Assembly: GCF_900104455.1 (NCBI RefSeq)
Contig: NZ_FNHB01000006.1
Coordinates: 180,537-244,536, forward strand
Length of the DNA: 64,000 nucleotides
Direction of reading: 5' to 3'
Source: Dendrosporobacter quercicolus
GTDB lineage: Bacteria; Bacillota; Negativicutes; DSM-1736; Dendrosporobacteraceae
Below the pieces are notes generated by a model. The model worked only from the letters and a program-made list of their open reading frames with translations. It had not been told where the DNA came from and did no database searches. A program made the position numbers and the translations under genes. Shown here piece by piece: positions 28,075 to 38,113 of the stretch. The first letter of the stretch is position 1, and every line of letters starts with the position of its first letter.

Positions 28075-28791
28075 ATGCGGGTAATGTCAATTCGTGGTAA
28101 GCTGCTCCGTAAACTGGCGTTTTTGGGTATAGCGGCTGTGGCGGTAAATGTCCTGGCTTTGGAATTTTTTGCTGTAAGCGAACTTGATCAGGTCGATATG
28201 GCCAGGCTTAACGGCCGCAGTATTGTGATTGATCCGGGGCATGGCGGCATTGACAGCGGCGCCGAGCATCATGGCCTGACGGAAAAGGATATCACGCTTT
28301 CGGTGGCCGGCAAGCTGAGGAACGTTTTAGAAAGCCATGGCGCCAAAGTAAGCTTTACCCGGGATGGCGATACCGATTATTATACCAAGGGCAAGGGCGG
28401 TAAAAGAAACGACCTGCTGCGGCGGGTGGAAATTATCGAAACCTCCGGGGCCGAACTGTTTATCAGTGTGCATTGCAATGCCGTCAAAGGCGCGCAATGG
28501 TTCGGGTCGCAGGTATTTTACAATCCCAAGGACGACCGCAATAAGCCGCTGGCCGAAGCCATGCAGCTGGGACTCAGAGAATATCCCCCCGGCAATAAAC
28601 GCCAAGCCAAGCAGGACTTGCAAATTTTAATATTGAATTCAGTAAACATTCCCGGAGTACTGATTGAAACAGGCTACTTAACCAATCCACGTGAAGCGGC
28701 TTTGCTGGCTGACCCGGATTATCAGCAGCAGCTGGCGGAGCAGATTGCCAAAGCGCTCGCGTATCATTTCAGCCAAGCTGTGGGACGATAA
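28075..28791 (+). CDS. cwlD: N-acetylmuramoyl-L-alanine amidase, CwlD-type
   Basis: A 238-aa zinc amidase (Amidase_3). In spore formers CwlD starts muramic-delta-lactam formation in spore cortex, needed for germination. Zinc ligands H56 (VIDPGHGG), E70 and H133 (SVHCNA) and catalytic E198 (IETGYLTN) are present. One N-terminal hydrophobic segment (residues 13-34) serves as signal/anchor. The lack of SPOR or SH3 wall-binding domains and the length match CwlD. The LigB-like gene follows closely. Confidence 0.85.
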   Translation: MRVMSIRGKLLRKLAFLGIAAVAVNVLALEFFAVSELDQVDMARLNGRSIVIDPGHGGIDSGAEHHGLTEKDITLSVAGKLRNVLESHGAKVSFTRDGDTDYYTKGKGGKRNDLLRRVEIIETSGAELFISVHCNAVKGAQWFGSQVFYNPKDDRNKPLAEAMQLGLREYPPGNKRQAKQDLQILILNSVNIPGVLIETGYLTNPREAALLADPDYQQQLAEQIAKALAYHFSQAVGR

Positions 28792-28821
28792 CGTCAGATT
28801 GATTTGCCAAGGAGTGATCTT

Positions 28822-29640
28822 GTGAGAAAATTTATCGGCTGTGCTTTGATGCCTCATCCGCCAATCATGATCCCGGAAATCGGCAAGGCTGAACTGAGCA
28901 AAGTTCAGGCAACTGTTGATGCCGCCCTGCAAGCAGCAAAAATAATGAAAGAATATAATCCACAAACGATCATTGTCATAACTCCGCATGGCCCGGTCGT
29001 TGAAGATGCCGCCTGTATCAGTGTGCATCCGCGGTTAAAAGGCAATCTGGGCGATTTTGGCGCGCCGGAAATCTCCCTGGGCTTTGAGACCGACGGGCTG
29101 TTGGTCCGTCATATTTTAAAGCAGGCCAACCGTTTGGGCATTTATTTGCTTGAGTTTACGGATGAAGTCGCCAAAACCCGGCGGGTACCGCTGACCTTGG
29201 ACTACGGGGCTATTATACCGCTGTATTATTTGCATAAAGCCGGATTTAAGGGCCAGCTGGTGCATTTATCGATGGGCGAGCTGCCTTACGAGGAAATGTA
29301 TACCTTTGGCAAAGCCGTTCAGGCGGCTGTCAATTTCGTGGACAAGCGGGTGGCTGTCATTGCTTCCGGAGATTTGTCAACGGCAGACTGCCTGCGGGCA
29401 AAAGAGTTTGACCGGCAATTGCTGGCGGCGCTAAAGGCAGTAAGTGTCAAGGCCGTTTTTTCAATGGACCGTGAGCTGATCGCCGAAGCCGGAGGAGACG
29501 GACTACGACCGGTCTGTTTTTTACTTGGCCTGCTGGGCGGGATCGAAGTTACCGCCGAAATATTATCCTATGAAGAAGTGCGGGGAACCGGCCATGCGGT
29601 GGCGTTGTTTTTGCCTAAAGGAATCACTGCCGGTGAATAA
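28822..29640 (+). CDS. LigB-like (class III extradiol dioxygenase fold) protein
   Basis: A 272-aa protein with the LigB/AmmeMemoRadiSam-associated fold: MPHPPIMIPEIGK at the N-terminus, VITPHGP near residue 60, ASGDLST and a final EEVRGTGHAVALFLP. In many anaerobes this domain is fused to an AMMECR1 domain; here the protein stops after the LigB part. The function of these proteins is unknown; true aromatic ring cleavage is unlikely in an anaerobe. GTG 28822 follows AAGGAG, 30 bases after cwlD. Confidence 0.75.
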   Translation: MRKFIGCALMPHPPIMIPEIGKAELSKVQATVDAALQAAKIMKEYNPQTIIVITPHGPVVEDAACISVHPRLKGNLGDFGAPEISLGFETDGLLVRHILKQANRLGIYLLEFTDEVAKTRRVPLTLDYGAIIPLYYLHKAGFKGQLVHLSMGELPYEEMYTFGKAVQAAVNFVDKRVAVIASGDLSTADCLRAKEFDRQLLAALKAVSVKAVFSMDRELIAEAGGDGLRPVCFLLGLLGGIEVTAEILSYEEVRGTGHAVALFLPKGITAGE

Positions 29641-29680
29641 TTCGTCCGGCCGGTAAAATGATGCAAGGCTGCCATAAAAT

Positions 29681-29726
29681 TTTGTATACAAATTTATTGC
29701 AAGTTTATACATATATATTGTATAAT
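29681..29726 (+). promoter_or_regulatory. Promoter region of the arg operon with possible ArgR site
   Basis: TTGCAA (29697-29702), 18 bases, TATAAT (29721-29726) form a SigA-type promoter about 110 bases before argC. Overlapping the -35 is TG-N10-CA with an AT-rich centre (29698-29711), and a perfect 12-bp palindrome TTTGTATACAAA is at 29681-29692. These are plausible arginine-repressor (ARG box) contacts, by analogy only. Confidence 0.5.
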
Positions 29727-29839
29727 TATTAATAAGCACAGCGCTTAATTCCGGGCCTGTTTTCCCGGCGGGAGCAAAACTTTCGGGGCAGAATACCGGC
29801 TTAAAGACCAAGCGTTAGGAAAATAAGGAGGCATGTCAT

Positions 29840-30874
29840 TTGAAAGTCAGCATAGTCGGCGCAACGGGTTATACCGGAGAGGAATTGCTGCGTATCCTTG
29901 CCGGACACCCGCAGGCGGAAATCATACATATTACTTCGGAAAGCCGGACGGGTGCGGCAATTGCCGGTATTTACCCTCATTTGAACAGTTTTTATCAGCA
30001 CACACTGGATAGTTTGCAGGATCTGGATAAGATTGCAGCCGCCAGCGATGCCGTGTTTATTGGACTGCCGCATGGTCACGCCATGGCGGCTGGAAAAATT
30101 TTAGCTGAAGCCGGCGTCAAGGTGATCGACTTAGGCGCCGATTATCGTTTTCGCGACAGCAAGGTTTATGAACAGTGGTATAAGGTTCCCCATGTCCATG
30201 CTGACGCCGGGGCGGTGTATGGTTTGACCGAACTCTACCGTGAGCAGGTCAAAGCAGCGGCAATTGTGGGTAATCCCGGTTGTTATACCACCGCCAGTAT
30301 TTTGGCGTTAGCGCCCTTGGTTAAGCGGGGGCTGATTGAGCTAAACAGTGTGATTATTGACGCTAAATCAGGGGTTTCAGGGGCCGGCCGGGGCTTAAGC
30401 CTCAATAGTCATTTCACCGAAATGTTTGAAAACCTGAAAGCCTATAATGTGGGCGGCCATCGCCATACGCCGGAAATTGAGCAGGCGTTGACGGACTTTG
30501 CCGGGCAGCCGCTGACAATTAGCTTTACACCGCATTTAATCCCGATGGCCCGCGGCATTCTCAGCACCTGCTATGCTTCCTTAAAAGCGGGAGTAACGCC
30601 GGAAGCGGTTGACGAAGCATTTCAGGCGCTATATGGCGGCGAATATTTTGTCCGCCTGTTGGGACGCGGCGCTTATCCGGCGACCAAGCAGACCCGGGGA
30701 TCAAATTTCTGTGATCTGGGCTGGCATATTGATGAGCGGACCGGCCGGGTTATTGTGCTGTCGGCAATTGACAATCTGGTAAAAGGAGCGGCTGGCCAGG
30801 CTGTTCAGAATTTCAATGTAATGTTTGGCCTGGATGAGCGGACCGGACTGCTGCAGGCGCCGCTGTATCCTTAA
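29840..30874 (+). CDS. argC: N-acetyl-gamma-glutamyl-phosphate reductase
   Basis: ArgC (344 aa) makes N-acetylglutamate semialdehyde with NADPH. GATGYTG at residues 7-13 binds the cofactor; the catalytic cysteine is C148 in GNPGCYTT; HRHTPEIEQ-like GGHRHTPEI is present. TTG start at 29840 after AAGGAGG. First gene of a seven-gene arginine operon. Confidence 0.96.
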   Translation: MKVSIVGATGYTGEELLRILAGHPQAEIIHITSESRTGAAIAGIYPHLNSFYQHTLDSLQDLDKIAAASDAVFIGLPHGHAMAAGKILAEAGVKVIDLGADYRFRDSKVYEQWYKVPHVHADAGAVYGLTELYREQVKAAAIVGNPGCYTTASILALAPLVKRGLIELNSVIIDAKSGVSGAGRGLSLNSHFTEMFENLKAYNVGGHRHTPEIEQALTDFAGQPLTISFTPHLIPMARGILSTCYASLKAGVTPEAVDEAFQALYGGEYFVRLLGRGAYPATKQTRGSNFCDLGWHIDERTGRVIVLSAIDNLVKGAAGQAVQNFNVMFGLDERTGLLQAPLYP

Positions 30875-30942
30875 AGCAAGGTTTCTGAAAGATAACATAA
30901 AAATGGATTGTTTGCGCTAAATCGAGTTGGAGGGAATTTAAG

Positions 30943-32145
30943 TTGAAAAAAATCAATGGTACGATAACCGCCCCTAAAGGATTCAAAGCGGCAGGGGTAA
31001 AAGCCGGAATAAAGAAAAGCGGCAAAGAAGATGTAGCAGTTATTTATAGCACCAGCCCGGCGGCGGCGGCCGGCGTGTTTACCCTGAATACCATGGCGGC
31101 GGCGCCGGTTATTGTATCGCGTCAGGTTGCCGAACTGGGCCGGGCGGCGGCTATTGTCGTCAATTCCGGCTGCGCCAATGCCTGCAACGGTCAGCAGGGG
31201 CTGGCCGACGCCCGGGAGATGGCGGCGGTTGCCGCCGGATTGCTGGGCATCCAGGCGGAGGAAGTCTTTGTGGCTTCAACCGGCATCATTGGAGTAAATT
31301 TACCAATGGATAAACTGGCCGGCGGAATTAAAAAGGCAGTCGCCGAATTGGCGGAGGCGGGCGGCGTTAAGGCCAGTCAGGCCATTTTGACCACCGATAC
31401 ATTTGCCAAATCCTGCGCGTATGAGTTTGCGCTGGGCGGCGTACCGGTGAGAATTGCCGGAATTGCCAAAGGATCGGGCATGATTCATCCCAATATGGCC
31501 ACGATGCTTAGCTTTATTACCACCGACGCCGCAATTGACGCGTCGTTGTTAAAACAAGCGCTGACCGCTGCTGTTGATGTTTCTTTCAATATGGTTTCGG
31601 TTGACGGGGATACCAGCACCAACGATATGGTGGCGGTGCTGGCCAACGGAGTTGCGGGCAATCCGCTGATTTCGCAGGCTGACGGCAACTACCAAATTTT
31701 TGCCGCCGCCCTGCGACAGGTTTGCACCGAACTGGCGAAACTGGTCGCCAGAGACGGTGAAGGGGCGACAAAATTCCTGGAAATCACGGTCCGGGGCGCG
31801 GCAAGTTTTGCCGAGGCCAAGCAGGCGGCGATGACAGTCGCCAAATCGCCGCTGGTTAAAACCGCCTTTTTCGGCCAGGACCCCAATTGGGGCCGGATTA
31901 TCTGCGCAATCGGCTATTCCGGTGCACAGGCTGCGCCGGAGAAAACGGCAATGGCCATTGGCAATATCCCCATCGTCGAGCAAGGCATGGGCATAAGCTA
32001 CGATGAACAGGCATTGAAAGCAGTAATGGCTGAGCACGATATTACGGTAACTGTGGACTTAGGAGCAGGGACGGCCGAAGCAACCGTGTGGAGCTGCGAT
32101 TTTTCTTATGAATATGTCAAAATCAACGGGGAATATCATACCTGA
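30943..32145 (+). CDS. argJ: Bifunctional ornithine acetyltransferase / N-acetylglutamate synthase
   Basis: ArgJ (400 aa) recycles the acetyl group between N-acetylornithine and glutamate, so the pathway is cyclic and argE is not needed. The precursor self-cleaves before Thr187 in the NMATMLSF motif; STGIIG and the C-terminal EYHT are also typical. TTG start at 30943 after TTGGAGGG. A hairpin separates it from argB. Confidence 0.96.
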   Translation: MKKINGTITAPKGFKAAGVKAGIKKSGKEDVAVIYSTSPAAAAGVFTLNTMAAAPVIVSRQVAELGRAAAIVVNSGCANACNGQQGLADAREMAAVAAGLLGIQAEEVFVASTGIIGVNLPMDKLAGGIKKAVAELAEAGGVKASQAILTTDTFAKSCAYEFALGGVPVRIAGIAKGSGMIHPNMATMLSFITTDAAIDASLLKQALTAAVDVSFNMVSVDGDTSTNDMVAVLANGVAGNPLISQADGNYQIFAAALRQVCTELAKLVARDGEGATKFLEITVRGAASFAEAKQAAMTVAKSPLVKTAFFGQDPNWGRIICAIGYSGAQAAPEKTAMAIGNIPIVEQGMGISYDEQALKAVMAEHDITVTVDLGAGTAEATVWSCDFSYEYVKINGEYHT

Positions 32146-32160
32146 CCGCCGGCGGCACTC

Positions 32161-32187
32161 GGACACAGGGGCTTGTCCCCTGTGTTC
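32161..32187 (+). other. Hairpin between argJ and argB
   Basis: GACACAGGGG pairs with CCCCTGTGTT (one G-U) around CTTGT. No T-run follows. It may be a small dispersed palindrome or an mRNA-stability element; no second copy was noted here. Confidence 0.4.
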
Positions 32188-32231
32188 ATCCGTTAGCGGG
32201 AAGACTGAAAACATTGAAAAGGGTGGATTAC

Positions 32232-33119
32232 ATGACCTTTATGCCGGAACAAAAGGCGGCGGTGCTGATTGAGGCTTTGCCGTACATCCAAAGTTTCTAT
32301 GGCAAAACCATTGTCATTAAGTATGGCGGCAATGCCATGATTAATGATCAATTAAAACATAAAGTGATTCAGGATATCATTTTAATGAAATATGTGGGTA
32401 TGCGGCCGGTGGTCGTACATGGCGGCGGACCGGAAATTACCGGCTTTTTAAAACAGATCGGCAAGCAGTCGGAGTTTGTCAGCGGGCTGCGGGTGACTGA
32501 CGCTGAAACGGTGGCCGTAGCCGAAATGGTGCTGGTGGGAAAAATCAATTCGGAAATAGTCGCTCTTCTGAATCGACGGGGCGCCAAGGCGGTTGGGTTA
32601 AGCGGCAAAGACGCCGATCTCATTAAAGCCCGGAAGCACCTGGCGGAGGTTTACGAGCAGGGTGAAATCCGCAAAGTGGATATCGGTTTTGTCGGTGACG
32701 TGGTCAAAATTAATACGGCCATCTTAACAACACTGCTGGCCCAGGATTATATTCCGGTCATTGCGCCGATCGGCGTCGGCGATCATAACGAAAGCTATAA
32801 TATCAACGCCGACTATGTAGCCGGGGAAATTGCCGGGGCGCTGGAGGCGGAAAAACTGCTGCTGCTGACCGATGTTGAAGGGATTTACCGGGATTATCAG
32901 GATAAAGACAGCTTTATTTCCACCCTGACGCTGGCTGAGGCCCGCGAAATGATTTTGGCCGGCAATATCGACGGCGGAATGATTCCCAAGGTGGAGGCCT
33001 GTGTGCGGGCCTTAACCGGCGGAGCCAATAAAACGCACATCATCGATGGCCGTCAGTCGCATTCGCTGCTGCTGGAAGTATTTACGGCCGAAGGAATTGG
33101 TACCGAAGTGGTAAAATAG
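32232..33119 (+). CDS. argB: Acetylglutamate kinase
   Basis: ArgB (295 aa) phosphorylates N-acetylglutamate; in many bacteria it is the arginine-feedback point. KTIVIKYGGNAMI, VVVHGGGPEI, GRVVGLSG-like AVGLSGKD and the C-terminal ANKTHIIDGR are typical of the amino-acid kinase fold. A longer frame from 32214 overlaps the binding site AAAAGGGTGG; ATG 32232 is preferred. Confidence 0.96.
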   Translation: MTFMPEQKAAVLIEALPYIQSFYGKTIVIKYGGNAMINDQLKHKVIQDIILMKYVGMRPVVVHGGGPEITGFLKQIGKQSEFVSGLRVTDAETVAVAEMVLVGKINSEIVALLNRRGAKAVGLSGKDADLIKARKHLAEVYEQGEIRKVDIGFVGDVVKINTAILTTLLAQDYIPVIAPIGVGDHNESYNINADYVAGEIAGALEAEKLLLLTDVEGIYRDYQDKDSFISTLTLAEAREMILAGNIDGGMIPKVEACVRALTGGANKTHIIDGRQSHSLLLEVFTAEGIGTEVVK

Positions 33120-33130
33120 GAGGGCTGTTC

Positions 33131-34321
33131 ATGGAAAAAGAAGAGATTTTTAAAATTGATCAAGAGCACTATATGCCGGTATTTTCCCGCTATCCTTTGG
33201 TGCTCACCCGGGGTGAAGGGCCTTATGTCTATGATATAGACGGAAAAAAATATATTGACTTTTTAGCCGGCATTGCCGTGAATGTTCTGGGGCACGCCCA
33301 TCCTAAGCTGGTCAGGGCCATTGCCGGTCAGGCCGGTTCGCTTATCCATTGCTCCAATTTATATTATACCGAGGTTCAGGCTAAGCTGGTCAAGTCCCTG
33401 GCGGCCTTAAGCGGGCTGGACAAAGTATTTTTGGCCAACAGCGGTGCGGAAGCAAATGAAGGGGCCATTAAGCTGGCGCGCAAATACGGGAAAACTCTTG
33501 GTGCGGACAAAGTGGATATCATTACCGCCAGGGACGGCTTTCACGGCCGGACGCTGCTGACTTTGACGGCCACAGCCCAGCCTAAATACCAGCAAGGGTA
33601 CGAACCTCTGCCCGGCGGCTTTCACTATGCGCCTTACAATGATTTGCCGGCCTTGAAGGCCCTGGTTTCCGCCAAGACTTGCGCAGTCGTGCTTGAACCC
33701 ATCCAGGGCGAAGGCGGCGTTAATATTCCGGATGCCGGTTATTTGGCCGGGGTGCGGCAGCTTTGTGACCAATACGGCGCTGTGCTGATCTTTGATGAAA
33801 TTCAAACCGGTATGGGACGGACGGGAAAAATGTTCGCCTACGAGCACTCCGGTATCAAACCGGATATCGTCACTTTGGCCAAAGGACTGGCCGGCGGAGT
33901 GCCTGCCGGTGCTTTTATCGCCAGCAATAAAGTGGCGGCCGCTTTTGCAGCGGGCGACCACGGCTCTACCTTTGGCGGCAATCCGCTGGCTTGCGCCGCC
34001 GCCAACGCTGTGCTGGAAATTATCGCCGCCGAAGATCTGGTTGGCAATGCCGGGAGGATCGGTCAGTATATGCTGGCCGGGCTGGAAGGCCTTCGGCAAA
34101 AATATCCCCGCCTGATCAGCGCTGTGCGGGGGCAGGGTCTGATGCTGGGAGTAAAGCTGACCAGGCCGGGCCGGGATATTGTCAATCAATGCCTGGAACA
34201 CGGCGCTATTATCAACTGTACAGCAGGGGATGTGCTGCGCTTTGTTCCGCCGCTGAATGTTACCGGGGCGCATGTAGACGAAGTCATCGCTATTTTAGAT
34301 AAAGTCCTGGCGCGGGATTAG
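33131..34321 (+). CDS. argD: Acetylornithine aminotransferase
   Basis: ArgD (396 aa) is a PLP enzyme converting N-acetylglutamate semialdehyde to N-acetylornithine. FLAGIAVNVLGHAHP, the NSGAEANEGAIKLARKY stretch, FDEIQTGMGRTGK and the PLP lysine in TLAKGLAGGVPAG are all present. ATG 33131 after TAGGAGGG, 11 bases after argB. Confidence 0.96.
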   Translation: MEKEEIFKIDQEHYMPVFSRYPLVLTRGEGPYVYDIDGKKYIDFLAGIAVNVLGHAHPKLVRAIAGQAGSLIHCSNLYYTEVQAKLVKSLAALSGLDKVFLANSGAEANEGAIKLARKYGKTLGADKVDIITARDGFHGRTLLTLTATAQPKYQQGYEPLPGGFHYAPYNDLPALKALVSAKTCAVVLEPIQGEGGVNIPDAGYLAGVRQLCDQYGAVLIFDEIQTGMGRTGKMFAYEHSGIKPDIVTLAKGLAGGVPAGAFIASNKVAAAFAAGDHGSTFGGNPLACAAANAVLEIIAAEDLVGNAGRIGQYMLAGLEGLRQKYPRLISAVRGQGLMLGVKLTRPGRDIVNQCLEHGAIINCTAGDVLRFVPPLNVTGAHVDEVIAILDKVLARD

Positions 34322-34380
34322 AACCTCCTGCATCCTGCAGGGTTCAGGGGTACTGCCGGGAATAGAAAATAACAATTTCC

Positions 34381-34410
34381 TTAAAATGAGAGGAATTTTC
34401 ATGTTATAAT
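34381..34410 (+). promoter_or_regulatory. Possible internal promoter before argF
   Basis: TATAAT at 34405-34410 is preceded, 18 bases upstream, by TTAAAA (34381-34386). The 114-base argD-argF gap, unlike the other short gaps in the operon, supports an extra promoter here. An imperfect hairpin (GAACC..GGTTC) lies just before it at 34321-34346. Confidence 0.45.
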
Positions 34411-34435
34411 TATTTTTATGTGGGGGTTTTAGGCA

Positions 34436-35389
34436 ATGAGCATGAAGGGGAAGGATTTACTATCGGTTCATGATCTGTCGCTGGCTGAAGTTGAGCAGAT
34501 TTTACATTTGGCCCGGGAACTTAAAGCCAAGCAGAAGCGCGGTGAAGAGCATCATTTGCTAAAGGGCAAAACGCTGGGGATGATTTTTCAAAAGTCGTCA
34601 ACCAGAACCAGAGTATCCTTTGAGGCCGGGATGTGGCAACTGGGCGGGATGGCCTTGTTTTTGTCAGCCAACGACCTGCAGATTGGCCGCGGCGAGCCGG
34701 TTAAGGATACGGCCAGGGTTTTGTCGCGTTATGTGGATGGCATTATGATCAGGACGTTTTCCCATGATGAAGTGATAGAACTGGCCAAGTATGCCGACAT
34801 TCCGGTGATCAATGGTTTGACCGATTTGCTGCATCCCTGCCAGGCTCTTACCGATATTTTTACCGTGCTGGAATGCAAGGGCCGGCTTAAGGGGCTCAAA
34901 ATGGCGTATATTGGCGACGGCAACAATATGGTAAACGCACTGCTGCATGCCTGCGCCAAAGTGGGGATGGACATTGCCGTGGCAACTCCGGCCGGCTATG
35001 GTCCTCATGCCGGGGCTGTTGCAGAGGCCCAGGCGGATGCCGGGATTTCCGGCAGTAAGATTGTATTGGGTCATGACCCGCTGGCGGCCGCAGCTGACGC
35101 TGATGTCATTTATACGGATGTCTGGGCCAGTATGGGCCAGGAACAGGAACAGGCGGCCAGAGCGAAAATTTTTCAGGACTTTCAGGTGAACCGCGCACTG
35201 ATGGACGCCGCCAAGCGCGATGCCATTGTTTTGCACTGCCTGCCGGCCCACCGGGGTGAGGAAATTACCGATGAGGTAATGGAAAGTGCTCAGTCGGTCA
35301 TATTTGAAGAAGCTGAAAACCGCCTGCATGTACAAAAAGCGATTATGGCTTTAGTGATGGGCAATGAAAAAGGAGCTGTGAAAAAATGA
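34436..35389 (+). CDS. argF: Ornithine carbamoyltransferase
   Basis: ArgF (317 aa) joins ornithine and carbamoyl phosphate to citrulline. Carbamoyl-phosphate motif [17 protein letters not shown] and the ornithine loop HCLPAHRG are intact. The start is ATG 34436 (ATG 34442 is an alternative). The last four bases overlap argG (ATGA). Confidence 0.96.
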   Translation: MSMKGKDLLSVHDLSLAEVEQILHLARELKAKQKRGEEHHLLKGKTLGMIFQKSSTRTRVSFEAGMWQLGGMALFLSANDLQIGRGEPVKDTARVLSRYVDGIMIRTFSHDEVIELAKYADIPVINGLTDLLHPCQALTDIFTVLECKGRLKGLKMAYIGDGNNMVNALLHACAKVGMDIAVATPAGYGPHAGAVAEAQADAGISGSKIVLGHDPLAAAADADVIYTDVWASMGQEQEQAARAKIFQDFQVNRALMDAAKRDAIVLHCLPAHRGEEITDEVMESAQSVIFEEAENRLHVQKAIMALVMGNEKGAVKK

Positions 35390-36609
35390 GCGATATTAAA
35401 AAAGTAGTGTTGGCATACTCCGGAGGTCTTGATACTTCCGTGATCATTCCCTGGCTGAAAGAGAACTATAAAAACTGCGAAGTCATTGCCATGTGCGCCG
35501 ATCTCGGCCAGGGCGATGAACTGGAAACCGTCCGGGAAAAAGCCATTAAATCCGGAGCCAGCAAAATTTATGTGGAAGATCTCACGAAACCGTTTATTGA
35601 AGAGTATATCTGGCCGACGTTAAAGGCCGGCGCTGTATATGAAGGAAAATACCTGCTGGGGACCTCCTTTGCCCGGCCGATTATTGCGAAGGCTTTAGTG
35701 GAAATCGCCGAAAAAGAAGGCGCTGATGCCATTGCGCACGGCGCCACCGGCAAAGGCAATGACCAGGTAAGATTTGAATTAACGGTCAAGGCGCTGGCGC
35801 CACACCTGAAAATTATTGCGCCCTGGCGTCAATGGGATATCAGATCCCGCGAAGATGCGATTGATTATGCTGAAAAACATGACATTCCGGTGCCTGTCAC
35901 CAAAAAACGCCCCTACAGCATGGACCGGAATATCTGGCATTTAAGCCATGAAGGCGCGGATCTGGAAAGCCCTTGGAACGCGCCGCAGGATGATGTGTAT
36001 ATGGTTACCACCACACCGGAAAAAGCGCCTGATCAAGCCACCTATGTGGAAATTGAATTTGCCCAGGGCGTGCCGGTGGCTGTTGACGGCCAGCAGCTGG
36101 ATTCAGTGGCCCTGCTGACCAAATTAAACCAGCTTGGCGCCGCCAATGGTATCGGAATTGCCGATATTGTGGAAAACCGGCTGGTGGGGATGAAATCCCG
36201 CGGCGTTTATGAAAATCCGGGCGGGTCAATCCTGTATTATGCGCACCGGGAACTGGAATATTTGACGCTGGACCGCGCAACGCTGCATTATAAAGAACAA
36301 GTGGCCATCCGTTATGCTGAGCTGGTTTACGACGGCATGTGGTTTTCGCCGCTGCGGGAAGCGCTGGACGCTTTTGTTGATGCCACGCAGCAAAACGTAA
36401 CCGGCCTGGTACGGTTAAAATTATATAAGGGCAATATTGTGAGCGCCGGTTCAAAATCGCCATACTCACTTTATCATGAAGGCTTTGTAACATTCGGCGA
36501 GGACGAAGTATATAATCAGGCTGACGCCGAAGGCTTTATTAATTTGTTCGGACTGCCGCTGCAGGTCAGAGCATTAATGCAGAAAGAGGCGAAGAAGTCC
36601 AATGAGTAA
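35386..36609 (+). CDS. argG: Argininosuccinate synthase
   Basis: ArgG (407 aa) condenses citrulline and aspartate using ATP. The PP-loop [10 protein letters not shown] is at residues 9-18; [13 protein letters not shown] and the SPWNAPQ-like stretch are typical. It overlaps argF by 4 bases and argH by 8, so translation is probably coupled across the three. Confidence 0.97.
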   Translation: MSDIKKVVLAYSGGLDTSVIIPWLKENYKNCEVIAMCADLGQGDELETVREKAIKSGASKIYVEDLTKPFIEEYIWPTLKAGAVYEGKYLLGTSFARPIIAKALVEIAEKEGADAIAHGATGKGNDQVRFELTVKALAPHLKIIAPWRQWDIRSREDAIDYAEKHDIPVPVTKKRPYSMDRNIWHLSHEGADLESPWNAPQDDVYMVTTTPEKAPDQATYVEIEFAQGVPVAVDGQQLDSVALLTKLNQLGAANGIGIADIVENRLVGMKSRGVYENPGGSILYYAHRELEYLTLDRATLHYKEQVAIRYAELVYDGMWFSPLREALDAFVDATQQNVTGLVRLKLYKGNIVSAGSKSPYSLYHEGFVTFGEDEVYNQADAEGFINLFGLPLQVRALMQKEAKKSNE

Positions 36610-38017
36610 GCTGTGGGGCGGCAGATTTGCCAAAAATACCGATGTTATGGTGGAGGAGTTTACCTCCTCCATTGCCTTTGACAGCCGGATGTACCGGGAA
36701 GATATTGCCGGCAGTATTGCTCATGCCCGGATGCTGGCGAAATGCGGCATTATTGAATCCGGGGAAGCAGAGGCGATCATCGGCGGACTGCAGGAGATAC
36801 TGGCCGATATTGAAGCCGGCGATTTTAGTTTTGAAATCGGGCTGGAGGATATTCATATGAATATCGAAAAGCGGCTGACCGAGCGGATCGGCCCGGTGGG
36901 CGGCAAGCTGCATACCGCCCGCAGCCGCAATGACCAGGTGGCGCTGGATACCCATTTGTATGTGCGCAAAGAACTGGCCGAAATTGCCCGGCTGCTTATT
37001 GAACTTGAACAGGCCTTTGTGGAAACCGCCCAAAAAAACGCCGGGGTCATTATGCCGGGTTATACGCATTTGCAGCGGGCTCAGCCCATTTTATTCTCCC
37101 ATCATCTGCTGGCCTATTTTTTCATGCTGGCCCGGGATTTTTCCCGCCTGCAGGGCGTTTACGAACGTACCGACCTGTTGCCGCTGGGCGCCGGCGCTCT
37201 GGCCGGCACCACCTTTCCTATTGACCGGCACTATGTGGCGGAGCAACTGAATTTCAGTCAGCTTTACCACAACAGTCTGGATGCAGTCAGCGACCGCGAC
37301 TACATTTTGGAGTTTCTGTCTTTTGCATCGATTTTGATGATGCATTTAAGCCGGATCAGCGAGGAAATTATCTTATGGTGCTCGTCGGAATTTGCTTTTA
37401 TTGAACTTGATGATGCCCACTGCACCGGGTCCAGCATTATGCCGCAGAAGAAAAATCCTGATGTCGCCGAGCTGGTCAGAGGGAAAACCGGCCGGGTATT
37501 TGGTCATTTGATGGCTATGCTTACGGTGGCCAAAGGCCTGCCTCTGGCTTATAACAAAGATCTGCAGGAAGACAAGGAAGGGTTGTTTGATACCATTGAC
37601 ACGGTCAAATTCAGCCTTACCGTGTACGCATCCATGATCCGGGCCATGCGGGTCAATGCTGAGCGTATGTTGTCGGTAGTGCGCAATGATTTTTCCAATG
37701 CCACCGATATGGCCGATTATCTTGTCAAAAAAGGGCTGCCTTTCCGTCAGGCCCATGAGGTTGTGGGCAAAAGCGTCCGTTATTGCATTGAACAGGATAA
37801 ATGGCTGATGGATTTGTCGCTGGCGGAGTTCAAACAGTTTTCACCGCTGTTTGAGGATGATATTCTCGAAGCGATTCAAGTGGAAACCTGTGTAGCCAAC
37901 CGTAATTCGTTTGGCGGAACATCGTACTCTCAGGTTGGACAGGCACTGGAAACTGCCCGGCAAACTATGGGCAAACAGCAAGCTGTGCTTGACACGTATA
38001 CAAAATCCAAGCTATAA
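36602..38017 (+). CDS. argH: Argininosuccinate lyase
   Basis: ArgH (471 aa) releases arginine and fumarate. The fumarase/ASL signature [12 protein letters not shown] contains the catalytic serine; [12 protein letters not shown] and TGYTHLQ-like [11 protein letters not shown] are also present. The start overlaps the end of argG. A long hairpin follows. Confidence 0.97.
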   Translation: MSKLWGGRFAKNTDVMVEEFTSSIAFDSRMYREDIAGSIAHARMLAKCGIIESGEAEAIIGGLQEILADIEAGDFSFEIGLEDIHMNIEKRLTERIGPVGGKLHTARSRNDQVALDTHLYVRKELAEIARLLIELEQAFVETAQKNAGVIMPGYTHLQRAQPILFSHHLLAYFFMLARDFSRLQGVYERTDLLPLGAGALAGTTFPIDRHYVAEQLNFSQLYHNSLDAVSDRDYILEFLSFASILMMHLSRISEEIILWCSSEFAFIELDDAHCTGSSIMPQKKNPDVAELVRGKTGRVFGHLMAMLTVAKGLPLAYNKDLQEDKEGLFDTIDTVKFSLTVYASMIRAMRVNAERMLSVVRNDFSNATDMADYLVKKGLPFRQAHEVVGKSVRYCIEQDKWLMDLSLAEFKQFSPLFEDDILEAIQVETCVANRNSFGGTSYSQVGQALETARQTMGKQQAVLDTYTKSKL

Positions 38018-38042
38018 TGAATCTAATTGAGTTCGGGCTGTA

Positions 38043-38095
38043 TTTCCAAAACCTGCCGGGCGGTAAGCCGGCGGGTTTTGGAAACAATACTTTTA
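38043..38095 (+). terminator. Terminator-like hairpin after argH
   Basis: TTTCCAAAACCTGCCGG pairs with CCGGCGGGTTTTGGAAA (one mismatch) around an 8-base loop, followed by CAATACTTTT. It probably ends most arg transcripts, with some readthrough into the aminotransferase gene. Confidence 0.7.
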
Positions 38096-38113
38096 AGGGC
38101 GGGGAGTAGATTA

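Noticed and set aside
33407..34273. 288-aa minus-strand frame opposite argD
   Set aside because: Antisense shadow of the clearly conserved aminotransferase gene; GC-rich coding DNA often leaves such long frames.
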